Assembly: GCA_003427395.1 (NCBI GenBank)
Contig: BFEA01000072.1
Coordinates: 1,980,479 to 2,024,966, forward strand
Direction of reading: 5' to 3'
DNA: 44,488 bases
Source of the DNA: Chara braunii
Taxonomy: Eukaryota; Streptophyta; Charophyceae; Charales; Characeae
The notes under the pieces were generated by a model. The model worked only from the letters and a program-made list of their open reading frames with translations. It had not been told where the DNA came from and made no database searches. Positions 20,378-32,340 of this stretch are shown here, piece after piece. How positions within the stretch are numbered: the stretch's first letter is position 1; each line of letters starts with the position of its first letter. Both the position numbers and the translations under genes were made by a program.

Positions 20378-21900
20378 ATGGCTTCTACAGCCGGTACGAC
20401 ACTCATGGCTGGCCAGGAGCCGGATGAGGCACTGGGAGACTTCTTGGCTCACATGCGCTCCATCATGGAGCAAGCTGAGGCTGAGCAAAAATGCCGCCAG
20501 CAGGAAGAGGAAGCCCGACGGAGGCAGGAAGCCAAGACTGCAGCTCAACAGAAGCGGCAGAAGTGGCAGCGAGGAGGATGCATGTGCTCTCTGCGAGGAA
20601 ACATGTGACAAACTCCGCAAGGACGGAGCTTGGTTGACCAAACGGCTTGCAGCCCGACACTTCCAGCCCTTTGCGGAGCAGGTGGACCCCACGGAGCAGG
20701 CGAACCCCACAGAGGACGAGAAGAACAAGGAGTTCGTCGCCAAGATGATCCTTAGGTTGATGTACACCTGCAATCAGCAGCAGGGCGAAATCAGCAACCT
20801 GTCCAAGGCTGTCCACACCCTTCAAGACCAGCTCGATGACACACGAATGGTTGACTTGGAGCAAGGTGCCGCACCGGGAACACCTGCTTCTCAACCAGGT
20901 ACCAGCGCCTCCTTCGTAGCCACCAATCGTGAGTTGGAGGAACACATTGACCATGTGGCAGCCACGATCGGTGATGTCAACACGTTCATAGCCCCTGCGA
21001 CGATCATCCAGCAGCTCATTTCGTTGAAGACCGACATCCGCCAATTGCAGCAGCAGCCAGCAAGCAGCAGCAGCAGAGGCACCACGCCACGTTTGTACAA
21101 GATGCCGGCCTTTCGGATTGAGAAGTTCGACGACTACCACCAGCAAGACTTCGTACCCTGGTGGCAGACATTTACGATGGAGAAGAGGGGATGCCAAACA
21201 TGGTTGAACCACATCGCGACAACCGCAGGAGTCTTCATTGCAAATCTACACACCAAGGTTACGTGGGAAGCCTTGAAGACAGAATGGAAGAAACGGTTCA
21301 TCGTCGACGACGCTCCAATTCACGGCGCCAACCGCACCCTCAACATAACTCAAGGCAAAATGCCTACGTGTGATTGGATCACCGAATGGCAGAATATTGT
21401 GGCCACACCCAACTTGAATATGCCCTTCTCTCACCTTCGGCTCGAGTTCTACAACCGTGCGTGTGAAGTCTGGAGCCAAGTACTTGGTGACCACACGAAT
21501 TACCTTACCTTTGAAGCAATCATCGACAAGGCTCACAAGGTCATCCAGACGAATCGGTCGGCAGCAAACGAAAAATCGTCGCCGCAGCCGCATTATGTGG
21601 AGAAAGGCAAGACTGGCCAAAGAGCGCAGAACGTGGCTGCAGTCAAAGTTGTTGGACAAGTCGAAGACCCGGCCACCACTCAAGTATCAAGTGGAGGAGA
21701 TGTAGTGGCCATCGTCCTGCCGCAAAGCAAAACCAAGTCCCGAGGAAAAGGGAGGATGAAATATGGATCACCGATCGGAACGGCCACCACCACCATGGGT
21801 GAAGTTCAACCTCCCCAAAGATGCTGACAAAGTATGGGTTTTGTTATTGGTGCAACAACGCCATGCACAACACCAACCAGTGTCAGGATAAGGAGAAGGA
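20378..21900 (+). pseudogene. Element D gag with zinc knuckle
   Basis: The likely start is ATG 20378 (MASTAGTTLMAGQEPDEALG), giving a Gln/Glu-rich coiled coil (EQAEAEQKCRQQEEEARRR). A frameshift near 20565 joins a long frame that is open to 21827: CDKLRKDGAWLTKRLAARHF, a second coiled-coil segment with Gln runs, then the capsid region (FRIEKFDDYHQQDFVPWWQTF, LKTEWKKRFIVDDAPIHGAN, CDWITEWQNIVATP). After another frameshift near 21815, a CCHC knuckle CYWCNNAMHNTNQC lies at about 21843-21885. The upstream extension of the long frame to 20211 is translated leader repeat, not gag. Gag packages element RNA. Confidence 0.85.
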
Positions 21901-22379
21901 TGACGTTAGACCTCGCACTAGCTCGGGAAAATCAGCTCCGCGGGAAGTGAGGCTACTACACTTCCCATTCCATCGGATGTGGTCGCCTTGCTAGTGGCTT
22001 TCTACACATCCAAGGAGCACGCGGATGTCGCAAGTCCTCGCATCACATTTGAGGACTACATTGTCCAGTTGGTCCCCCTGTTGGACCCACCACTCCACAT
22101 GCAACAATACGTCCTATGTGTGGTTTCATCATCGTCGGCAAACGATTCGATCCATTCACCATTGACTTCAGTCGGGGACTCCTTGTCATGGTTAAGACTT
22201 GAGGAGCTGGAACCTTTGACTATGGAAGACTTCAAGTGGATGCCTTTGCCCCCATCTGGGCGGTTGCGGAAACCGCATTGTAATGCCACATTTGTGGGAG
22301 TACTTGCACCCGGCAGTACCGTCTCCGTTGACGGACCCCTGAGTAGCGGTTGTTGATCTTCGCGATTTCATTGCGAGGA

Positions 22380-22780
22380 TTAACCTCGAGTTCAAGACCC
22401 AACAGTTCGTCGTCATTGACGAACCATTGTTATACATCCGCATTCAAATCGGAAAAGCGACCTGCAGCACCTTGATTGATTGTGGCGCAACTCGCAACTA
22501 TATGAGCCATGATTTCATCTCTCACGTCAGCTTTTTAGCCGCGCGTTCGGAGGAAGTCGCAGCCCACGGAAGTGACGTTGGCCGACGATTGCATGCACAA
22601 GTCAATTGATTGGTGCATCGACTCGGTACTTCGCCCTGCACTCACTTGAGGCCTTGCCCTTTGACATATTGGACACTAAGTTCGACATGATTTTGGGCAT
22701 GTTATGGTTGTGAAGTGAGGACCACCCGGTGAACTTCCATCGTCGCACGGTTCACGTTCGTGATCTATTCAGTGAGTTGG
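22380..22780 (+). pseudogene. Element D aspartic protease
   Basis: The frame open at 22427-22609 carries the retropepsin active-site block TLIDCGATRNYMS (Asp-Cys-Gly-Ala; the Asp is retained). After a shift near 22600 the C-terminal block DILDTKFDMILGMLWL, a TGA, and SEDHPVNFHRRTVHV lie at about 22660-22762. The 500 bases before it (21900-22380) contain only broken linker frames. Would process the gag-pol polyprotein; cannot be made intact here. Confidence 0.78.
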
Positions 22781-22939
22781 TCTCATGCACGATCACCCTA
22801 CCTCACCTTTCGATTGGTTGTGATGTCTGCAGCGACGTTCAAGCTTCTATCGCACGAGATGAGGTTGAGGAGATGGGCATTTGTAGTCTTCATGCCCTCC
22901 CTCAGTCGGACGCTCCATCGACGAACTACGCAAAGTAGA

Positions 22940-23735
22940 GCTTCTTGACGCCTATGGCGATGTCTTCGGGGCTCCCGCCGGAGTTGTATCGGATCGGCCC
23001 ATGACATCATTCTCGAGGATGGCACTATACTTCCACCTGGATGTATCTACCGCATGAGCGAGGGGGAACTCGAGGTGCTTCACGCACAACTCAATGACCA
23101 TATTGCCAAGGGATGGATCACCCTTGGCTCGTCACCCTATAGTGCACCCGTTCTCTTCCCCTGGAAGAAGAACAAGGACTTCCGGTTGTGAGTTGATTAT
23201 TGTAAGCTCAACGTGCAAACTGTGAAGAACATCTGCCCTCTCCGGCAAATCGACGATCTCCTCGAATGTTTGGGCGACGCCAAGTACTTCTCCAAGCTAG
23301 ATATGAAATGGGGATATCACCAAATTGAGGTCTGGTGGGAGGACCGATACAAGACTGCGTTCAAGAAGCTGTACATACACTTCGAGTGGGTCGTTGTGCC
23401 TTTCGGCTTTATGAATAGTCGGCCCACTTTGCAAGTGGCAATGATGACGGAGTTTTGTAGCATGCTGGACCGGTTCGTGCTCATCTACCTCAACAACATC
23501 TTGGTATATAGATGAAGCTTGGACGAGCATGTGGAGCACCTATGCATTGTTTTGGAGCAGCTTCGAGTTGCCAAGTACCAAGCCAATCGAGACAAGTGCA
23601 AATTCGCTCATCAAAAACTTGAGTACTTGGGCCATTTTATGACGTCGCAAGGCAAACGTTCACTCGCAGATAAGATTGAGGCTATCCAAGTATGGCTGGA
23701 ACCCACCAACGCCACAGAGGTTTGATCATTCATGG
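22940..23735 (+). pseudogene. Element D reverse transcriptase
   Basis: RT blocks appear in several frames: YRMSEGELEVLHAQL near 23050, GWITLGSSPYSAPVLF near 23112, a TGA at 23189-23191 in the RL*VDYCKLN block, then an open frame at 23213-23515 (PLRQIDDLLECLG, FSKLDMKWGYHQIEV, VVPFGFMNSRPTLQ). The catalytic YLDD box reads YLNN (near 23490), which removes both metal-binding aspartates. The thumb follows at 23519-23725 (YLGHFMTSQGKRSLADK), ending with a TGA. Inactive copy; assignment to Ty3/gypsy is firm. Confidence 0.9.
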
Positions 23736-24300
23736 GATTGGCGGGCGACTACCAACGCTTCATCACGGGCTACGCACGGATCGCCGCACCTTTGACCCGA
23801 CTTCAGTCCCCAAAGGTGCCATTCAAGTTCAACGACGAAGCATGTGCTGCATTTCAAACCCTCAAGACAACAACACAAGGTGGGTTTATGTCTCCACCTT
23901 GCCGAGGTTAGTAATTACGGATGCTTCGGACTATGGCATCGGTGCAGTTTTGGTCAACACGACGGCGAGGATTGGCATCCGGTTGAGTACTTCAGCCAAA
24001 AGGTGCCCCCCATCAACCACTGGCGATGTGAGGAAGGAGTTGCTGACCTTTGTCACGGTACATAAGAGACGGCGGCACTTCCTCCTCGGGCGTCGTAGGT
24101 TCACACATGTGACCGACAACAACCCGCTGCAAGACGTAAAACATGGTGAGTAGCATGATCGGCCAATGGATATACTTCATCGACCAATTTGACTTCACAC
24201 CCAAGCACATTTCGGGCGTCTCCAACCGCGCAGCCGATGTTCTTTCACGACGGCCAGATCTCTTGATCGATGACGCATCATGCCTTTGCTTTCAACGAGA
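23736..24300 (+). pseudogene. Element D RNase H
   Basis: Broken frames show the thumb end (GLAGDYQRFITGYARIAAPL), VITDASDYGIGAVLV near 23905-23955 with its catalytic Asp, WHPVEYFSQKVPP near 23970-24010, KRRRHFLLGRRRF near 24065-24105, and the domain end WIYFIDQFDFTPKHISGVSNRAADVLSRR at 24167-24252. A gap in homology between FQTLKTT and LVITDAS suggests small rearrangements. Not translatable as one protein. Confidence 0.85.
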
Positions 24301-24650
24301 GTCTGCAGCGACATTTCATTCAAGGCTATAAGTCAAACCCCAAGTACTCGTCACTCTACGAGGTCCTCTCTTTGGAGACCCCGTCGGTGAGCCATTATCG
24401 CATCGTGGACGGGTACTTGCTTCTTCACTCACGTGGATGAGACTTGTGGTGCACGCCTCAAGATCACCCTCTTTGGACTCACCTTCTTGGCGAGTACCAT
24501 GACTCATGCCTCGCGGGTCATTTTGGAGTGAACTGCACGGTCGCACGACATGGGAGTGATTCCATTGGCTCGACCTGTCCCCTGGCGTCACAGAGTATTT
24601 CGAATCTTGCGAAGTTTGTCGTCGGAACAAACCTCGCAATCGCAATCCTT
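24301..24650 (+). pseudogene. Element D integrase, N-terminal finger (left of inserted LTR)
   Basis: After the RNase H end, frames give YKSNPKYSSLYEVLS, then PLWTHLLGEYHDSCLAGHFG and, in another frame, CEVCRRNKPRNRNPYG ending at 24654: the HHCC finger of integrase (His, His, Cys, Cys visible). The gene is interrupted at 24655 by a 2,430-bp LTR and resumes at 27085. Confidence 0.85.
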
Positions 24651-24654
24651 ACGG
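24651..24654. repeat. 4-bp target site duplication ACGG (left)
   Basis: ACGG directly before the TGTGACG end of the inserted LTR; repeated at 27085-27088 directly after its CGTCACA end. Confidence 0.82.
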
Positions 24655-27084
<2,430 letters not shown>

Positions 27085-27590
27085 ACGGCGAGTTGCTGAT
27101 TCCGCAGGAGCCCGGAGTCTTTATTGTTATCGATGTCACCTACCCTTTTCCACGCAACGACGGTATTCTGACGGTGGTTGACCGATTGAGCAAGTATGCT
27201 CGATTCCTCCCATGCAAGTATCATGCGACGACTCAAGAACTTGCACGCCTCTTACACGTTGGCTGGATTTGAGTTCCGGAGGACATTAGCGACTGTGACA
27301 CTCGGTTCATGTCAGCCTTTTGGACTTCCCTCCATGTAGGGGTCCGTAACCGAAATGAAACCGAGCTCGGCTCGACACCCTCAAACGAATGGGCAAACAA
27401 AGTGGACACATCAAACCGCTCAAATGATGCTCCGTAAACTCATCCGCCTGGACCAAAAGGATTGGGTTGACCGCCTCCCCAACATGAAGTTGGCCTACAA
27501 CACTTCATTGCATTCAGCGCTCAGCATAACTCCATTCGAGTTTCACCACGGTGGTCGGAAATGGCGTATCCCCACCTATCTTCTTCTCCG
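27085..27590 (+). pseudogene. Element D integrase, catalytic core (right of inserted LTR)
   Basis: The core resumes with GELLIPQEPGVFIVIDVTYPF (first catalytic Asp), then GILTVVDRLSKYARFLPCKY, a stop near 27270, VPEDISDCDTRFMSAFW (second Asp position, partly altered) and, in another frame, SARHPQTNGQTKWTHQTAQM and WVDRLPNMKLAYNTSLHSALS. The third catalytic residue, normally Glu in NGQTE, reads Lys (NGQTK), so the DDE triad is broken. The protein match ends at 27590 with no SH3-like end or LTR after it; element E follows directly. Confidence 0.88.
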
Positions 27591-27592
27591 AT

Positions 27593-27950
27593 GAGCTGAG
27601 GGAAGCCTTAGCCCATTGGAGACACTACTTGTTGGGACGACACTTCAAGGTCTATTCTGACTATGAGACCTTTCATTGGCTGAAAACTCAGGCTTGGATG
27701 TCCACTAAGTTAGCTAGATAGGCCATCGAGATCGATGAGTTCGACTACAAACTCAAGCCTGTCAAAGGCAAGTATAATGTTGGTGCAGATGCACTAAGCC
27801 GATGCGCCGATTTCTTTGGAGCAATAGTCACCTATTTAGATGTAGGTGCCGAACTGCAATAGAAGATTAGGGAGGCCTATGCAAAAGATAAGGTCTATCG
27901 TGAACTTTTTCGCAAGGTGCAGGCTGCACGTCACGGGAACCTAACTATCG
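27593..27950 (+). pseudogene. Element E: RNase H C-terminal part
   Basis: Starts abruptly at ELREALAHWRHYLLGRHFK, then VYSDYETFHWLKTQAWMSTK, one TAG (27719), and IEIDEFDYKLKPVKGKYNVGADALSRC, TYLDVGAELQ, another TAG near 27860. It matches the RNase H of element A (1358-1576) closely. RT and gag of this element are missing; the 5' edge is a junction with element D. Confidence 0.88.
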
Positions 27951-29231
27951 CATGGTTGATGGCCTCCTATTTGAGAAGACCAACAGGGAGGATAAATTAT
28001 GTGTCCTGAACAGCGAGGAAATTTGCAGCCTTATACTAGGGGAACGTCATGATTCAGAGGGCCACTTTGGATGGAGGGAGACGTATGCCAACCTCCTTAG
28101 GTCCTACACGCGGGTTGGGATGAAACAAGATTGCACCTTGTACATCCGTGACTGCAAAGTTTGTCAGCGGAACAAGAGTTCTATACCATCGCGGCAAGGA
28201 GACTCAGTTTCTATAGACTTTATGGACACTAAAGTCAAGAGTCGAAGTGGTAGCGCTCGAGTAATGGTGATGGTTGATAGATTTAGTTAGTTTGTTGTTT
28301 TCGTTCCTTTGCTCGCTGAGGCAAAGACAAACCTACTAATTCATAAGTTCTTCGATGGGGTTGCAGAGTACGAACACCCCTTGACTATTGTTAGTGAGAG
28401 ACACTGGTTCACCGGCGAGCACTGGCAACACTAATGAAAGTCTACTGGTCTAGACTAGCTATGTCATCAGGCAGACATCATGAGACTAACAGACAGACGG
28501 AGCAGATGAATAAACTGCTACAGCAAGTGATGTGCATGACATTAGGGCAGATCAGGTAGACTGGGACGAGCTTCTACTGGTGCCTATAATAAATTTGTGC
28601 ACCTAGCAACAAATTGAACACCAAACGAGCTGCACAAGGGGTGGCATCCACGATGACCGATGGACTGCTTGAATCCCGATCAGATCCAAAGACTGCCACC
28701 TGGCACTAGAGAGTTTGCAGTTCACTTTGAGAAGGAGATTCAGAAAGTTGCTGACAACATCTGGAAGGCTTAGCATCAGATGGTAGAGCAAGCTAACGTA
28801 GACCATCAAAGTTTGCTGTTGCTGATCTTGTCTGGGTTAAGTCGAAAGAGTTTCTTCCAGAAGAGAATATTTCTCATAAATTGTTACCTGCGTATAGAGG
28901 ACCATGGAGCATCCCTCTGCATCTGCATACGTACCCAGTGTTTCGCGCATCTGAATTGCTACCTTACGTTACTAATGATCGATTCGCTTCACGTAGATCG
29001 ATCATCCCTCCTGAGATGAATGGAAGATATGATATTTGATCGTATTCTACAGGAAATGTCGACAGAACAGGAAGAAGGGGTAGACCACAGCAGAAGTACA
29101 AGGTTAGATTCGCGTACCAGGAACCCGAGGATGATCGTTGGTACACTAAGGATGAGCTCATGGAGACTGCACCTCATATCATATCCTACTATGAGCGTGC
29201 TAGGCGAGGTAGCAATGTTATAGACAAGTAA
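27951..29231 (+). pseudogene. Element E: integrase with chromodomain-like tail
   Basis: Open at 27952-28290: VDGLLFEKTNREDKLC, HHCC finger (GERHDSEGHFGWRET ... CKVCQRNKS), and the first catalytic Asp in VSIDFMDTK. Then stops and frameshifts; the second Asp block reads IVSERHWFTGEHW (Asp replaced by Glu) near 28387, and the third block keeps a Glu (RHHETN near 28473). Further on are TPNELHKGWHPR, FAVHFEKEIQKVADNIWK, VWVKSKEFLPEENISHKLLP, YRGPWSIPLHLHTYPVFRAS, and the tail GRRGRPQQKYKVRFAYQEPE ... WYTKDELMETAPHII, ending with TAA at 29229-29231. Would have inserted element DNA; clearly dead. Confidence 0.9.
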
Positions 29232-29747
29232 AGATTCAATCTTTCTCAGAGGACCTCGAAATTAGGCCGGCGGGAGTGAAAGGATTTCACACAATCAGTC
29301 CCAAAGTCCCAGTTCCAAGGTCCCAATTGGTCACGGTCCCAGGCTGTTCCGGTAGGGTAGGTCCTAGGGTCCGTAGGTTGAAGCGTCGTAGGTCGGTAGG
29401 AGTCGGGTACCGAAACGTCGCAGTCCGGTAAAAGTCCGTCGGTACCTGCAAAGAAGTCAAGTCCCAAAGCCCAAATTTGCAGCAGTGTCCCAAGAAAGTC
29501 CGGAGACTTTCAGAACACCAATTTTGGAAAGTAGAGACTGCGGGCAACCGGCACCAGTCCGAACCAGGCAAATACAGTCAACTGCAGCTATATTTAGCTG
29601 CTCAGCCAATCTTCTTGGAGTCAGCCCTCAATCTTCAACCCAAGTAATCCCTGATAATGAGCTCCAATCCTTATCTGCTTTGAATCTAACGCGCTTGCAG
29701 ATGGCCTGTGTCGCCTTTGTGCCCCTTTCGCTCCGCCCTTTCCTCCT
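29232..29747. other. Region between elements E and F; possible LTR remnant of E
   Basis: No gene. 29295-29475 has repeated words around (A)AGTCCCA and GTCCC. At about 29586-29603 GCAGCTATATTTAGCTGC is an imperfect palindrome containing a TATA-like core. It lies where a 3' LTR of E would be, but no LTR ends could be fixed. Confidence 0.35.
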
Positions 29748-30480
29748 CTACTTCCGCCGCCTGGCGCCTGCGTGAAGGCTAGGTGGCCATGTCCTAATCA
29801 GTCGTTTCTCGATTCCTAGCAGATCCGACTTCTGCCCTTTGACTAGCGGCATCAGGATGTTATCATTCCAGTCCTTTTTGTAACCATCGATACAGCTGCT
29901 GTGTTCTCCCATGCTGCCATCTGCCGCATGTTTAGATATGTTCCCGCCGTCTGCTGTCCAGATCTCTGTTGGTCTGGCCAATGTAAGAGGCCTTCATCTT
30001 AGGTGATATCATTATGTAAGCATAGGAGGATGGGTGCTCCGAGTTGATAGATGCCTCCATCCACATGGGCTTAAGTTTATCTGCCCACCTAGCTTGTCCA
30101 GCAATCGAGAGTACGACCAAGACCAGCCTCATCATGGCTGTGCAGGTTATTGGTACACAACATTTCCTTCCCTCTACAGCAGTCACCCATTTACTGATCG
30201 CTGCCAAGGATTCCCACAATGCCCACAATCTTGTAATCTCCTTGGAGTTTCAGTTTGACCCGATCATCAAGTTGTACAGTGCGTACCCTTCGACTTGCAC
30301 ATAAGATGTACAATGCCTACCCCCGGGCCACATTCTCTCGAGGTCTTTCCTGCGGTACAGGGGTTGAAGCTGTTGTTGGCATCGTACATCTTGTATGCAG
30401 TCAGCTCCTTGATTGCCTGCTTCCTGTTCACATAATTGATGCCCTCACTTTCACATAGCTTCGCCAAATTCGGTTAGTTC
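29748..30480 (-). pseudogene. Element F: GIY-YIG endonuclease domain protein
   Basis: Minus-strand frames read, in order, LCESEGINYVNRKQAIKEL (near 30455), KMYDANNSFNP, WALWESLAAISKWVTAVEG (30225-30169), ADKLKPMWMEASIN, then a GIY-YIG nuclease domain: SYAYIMISP (the GIY position, 30024-29998), ASYIGQTNRDL (YIG at 29985-29977), SRRREHI (the Arg and His), then after a frameshift near 29940 the helical part (DGYKKDWNDNILMPLVKG) and the catalytic Glu block GIEKRLIRTWPPSLHAG. GIY-YIG enzymes nick or cut DNA with one metal ion. At least two frameshifts break the gene. A coiled-coil and zinc-knuckle region lie upstream (30481-31145). The domain call rests on motif order by eye. Confidence 0.72.
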
Positions 30481-31145
30481 GCGCTTAAGCTCCACACGGA
30501 AGTCCACAATCCCCCCATGAGTACACCTAGCAGGGAGCAGCTTCCGACATTTCTTCCTCCATCGTTCACTTCAAGCTGCTCCACCTCGCGCCGCAGCTTC
30601 TCCATCTGCCTGATTTTCTGAGCGTGTGCCTGTGTCCACCTTACTGGTTGGTGACGAGTTTGGCGAAAAGTGCACCATAGCTTTCCCTTTTTGCTGATTT
30701 GTTGAAGCCGGAGGTGATGGTTGAGCCGGTTCCTTCCCTTTCTCCGTGCCAGGAGTCTTCTCAGCCAGTGGGGAGTTGATCGAATCTATCTGGCCTGCGA
30801 AGCTCTTGTAACTGGCATAACTGGCTTCCCACAGCTAACAACATCTTGGCTTCTCCAATTTCCATCACAATCCACTACAGCTCGCCACCTTCCCTCTTCC
30901 ACCTCCTTCTCCTATTCTTTCTCGACTTCTTTCCTCTCCTTCTGCTTTACGAGATCCCCAACAAAGCCTCGAATTCAACCCATGTGTTCCACGTCCTTGC
31001 GATGTTGATAAGTGAGATAATTGTTATTCCGATAGGAATAACCTCCGTTACATCCTCCCTGCCCATGAACCCCGTTATTACCCCAATGTTGCGTCATGGC
31101 AATCTTGGGCATCATGGCCCTCCCCCCCACAGTTTGAAACACAAG
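30481..31145 (-). pseudogene. Element F: zinc-knuckle, Gly/Asn-rich and coiled-coil gag-like region
   Basis: Minus strand from 31145: a CCHC knuckle with a one-base insertion (CFK then CGGEGHDAQDC, about 31142-31097), a Gly/Asn-rich stretch (WGNNGVHGQGG, NGGYSYRNNNYL, near 31090-31015), a Lys/Glu-rich segment (LVKQKERKEVEKE, EKEVEEGRW, near 30960-30890) and a coiled coil (AHAQKIRQMEKLRREVEQLE, near 30635-30570). The order knuckle, linker, coiled coil and GIY-YIG fits one broken open frame downstream of the primer site. Function as an RNA-binding gag is inferred from the knuckle and position. Confidence 0.6.
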
Positions 31146-31382
31146 TCATCTCCAACCTTACTGCAACCCTCTAGTCTACTTCTAATCCCTCACTGCGTAG
31201 CACTGCCACCCAAGTGCGTATACCTGCACAGCCGGTTGCAGCATCCACTCCTTAGTTGGAGAAAAACAACAAATCAAGCATGCAATACCAGTTTTTCTTC
31301 AACACAGAACTCAGCATAAACCTGCCGCACTTCTCCTACCACAGCTGACTAGACCAACATCACCAAGAAGAGGATGAGGTAG

Positions 31383-31396
31383 TGGCTTTGATGCCA
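31383..31396 (-). promoter_or_regulatory. Met-tRNA-type primer binding site of element F
   Basis: On the minus strand TGGCATCAAAGCCA differs at two positions from the common plant initiator-Met primer site TGGTATCAGAGCCA and lies 2 bases after an LTR end reading GGGCTCATTACA. This spacing and sequence are typical of LTR retrotransposons. Confidence 0.8.
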
Positions 31397-31398
31397 CA

Positions 31399-32340
31399 TG
31401 TAATGAGCCCAATCTCACAAGAAGCCAACGACGTCAGGACATACATGTAGATCTCAAGCTCAATGCCAGAACACACACATGTTGCCTGTAAATGCACAAA
31501 GTAGTGTCAGATTGCAGTGGTGAGTAACCAGAAAACAGGTGAAGGAATGGAAGAAGTGGAGAGGCGGACGAAAGATTCAATAATAAACAATGTTTACAAT
31601 CATCCTGCTCTTCCTTCCCCTTTCCACTTTGGGACAACTCCCACTCTTGTCGCCACCTCAGCAATCCTACCCCCAATTGATGCCACATGTAAAAGTCCCT
31701 GTGCAGCAACTTCTGATCCCACCAGCAGAGTGGCACTCCATGCTGTCCCAGCTATGGAGGCAGAGTACTGATTCCGCTGGTCTTCAGGATGTATATCACA
31801 GTGTCCTCACCAATCGCAGCACCAAGTAAGTCAGGTAAACGTCTCAGTCGTCACACTCTCTCTCCTTCTCTCCTGCCTCGTAGGTCCTGACCACCCTCAA
31901 CCTCTCCCTATCGCTGAGCTATGGCGCTGTGCGCCCTTCCTCTAACTACACCTATGTCTGCGTGTGCTATCTCTCTTGCGCACTCTACAGCGCATCTCCC
32001 CTTCTGCATCCTCCAGCTGTGTATGGAGCAGTGCTCCTGCATGCAGGCAGCGTGAGACAGATCGGCCCAGTTGTTTATGCTTGAGGCTGGCTCAGGTCTC
32101 CTCAAACAGCTTAGATTTCGCCATCTTTGATGGGCCAGATTTGCTTTCCGCCGGTGTGCCTGGACCCAGTGGGCCTTGGAAATTTCTAGTAACTCTGTGG
32201 ACAGCCTTTATTTTAAAATATGATCTGTGGCCGTGGTCGACTCCTTGGAAATCTATGACTCTTGGCTGCTTTACCCGAGTTGGGCCTGACTCTTGAAATC
32301 CAACAGTCGACAGTTGCGTCGAAAGGTGACCAGTTGTCAT
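31399..32340 (-). mobile_element. Element F 5' LTR (outer end not located)
   Basis: The inner LTR end is at 31399 (plus-strand TGTAATGAGCCC, i.e. minus-strand ending GGGCTCATTACA). Inside, CCAAGTAAGTCAGGTAAACG (31822-31841) recalls the CAGGTAAGT words in the other LTR-like sequences. Where the LTR starts is unknown; 32340 is an arbitrary limit. A 16-base word at the LTR edge (31388-31403) recurs exactly at 31677-31692. Confidence 0.5.
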
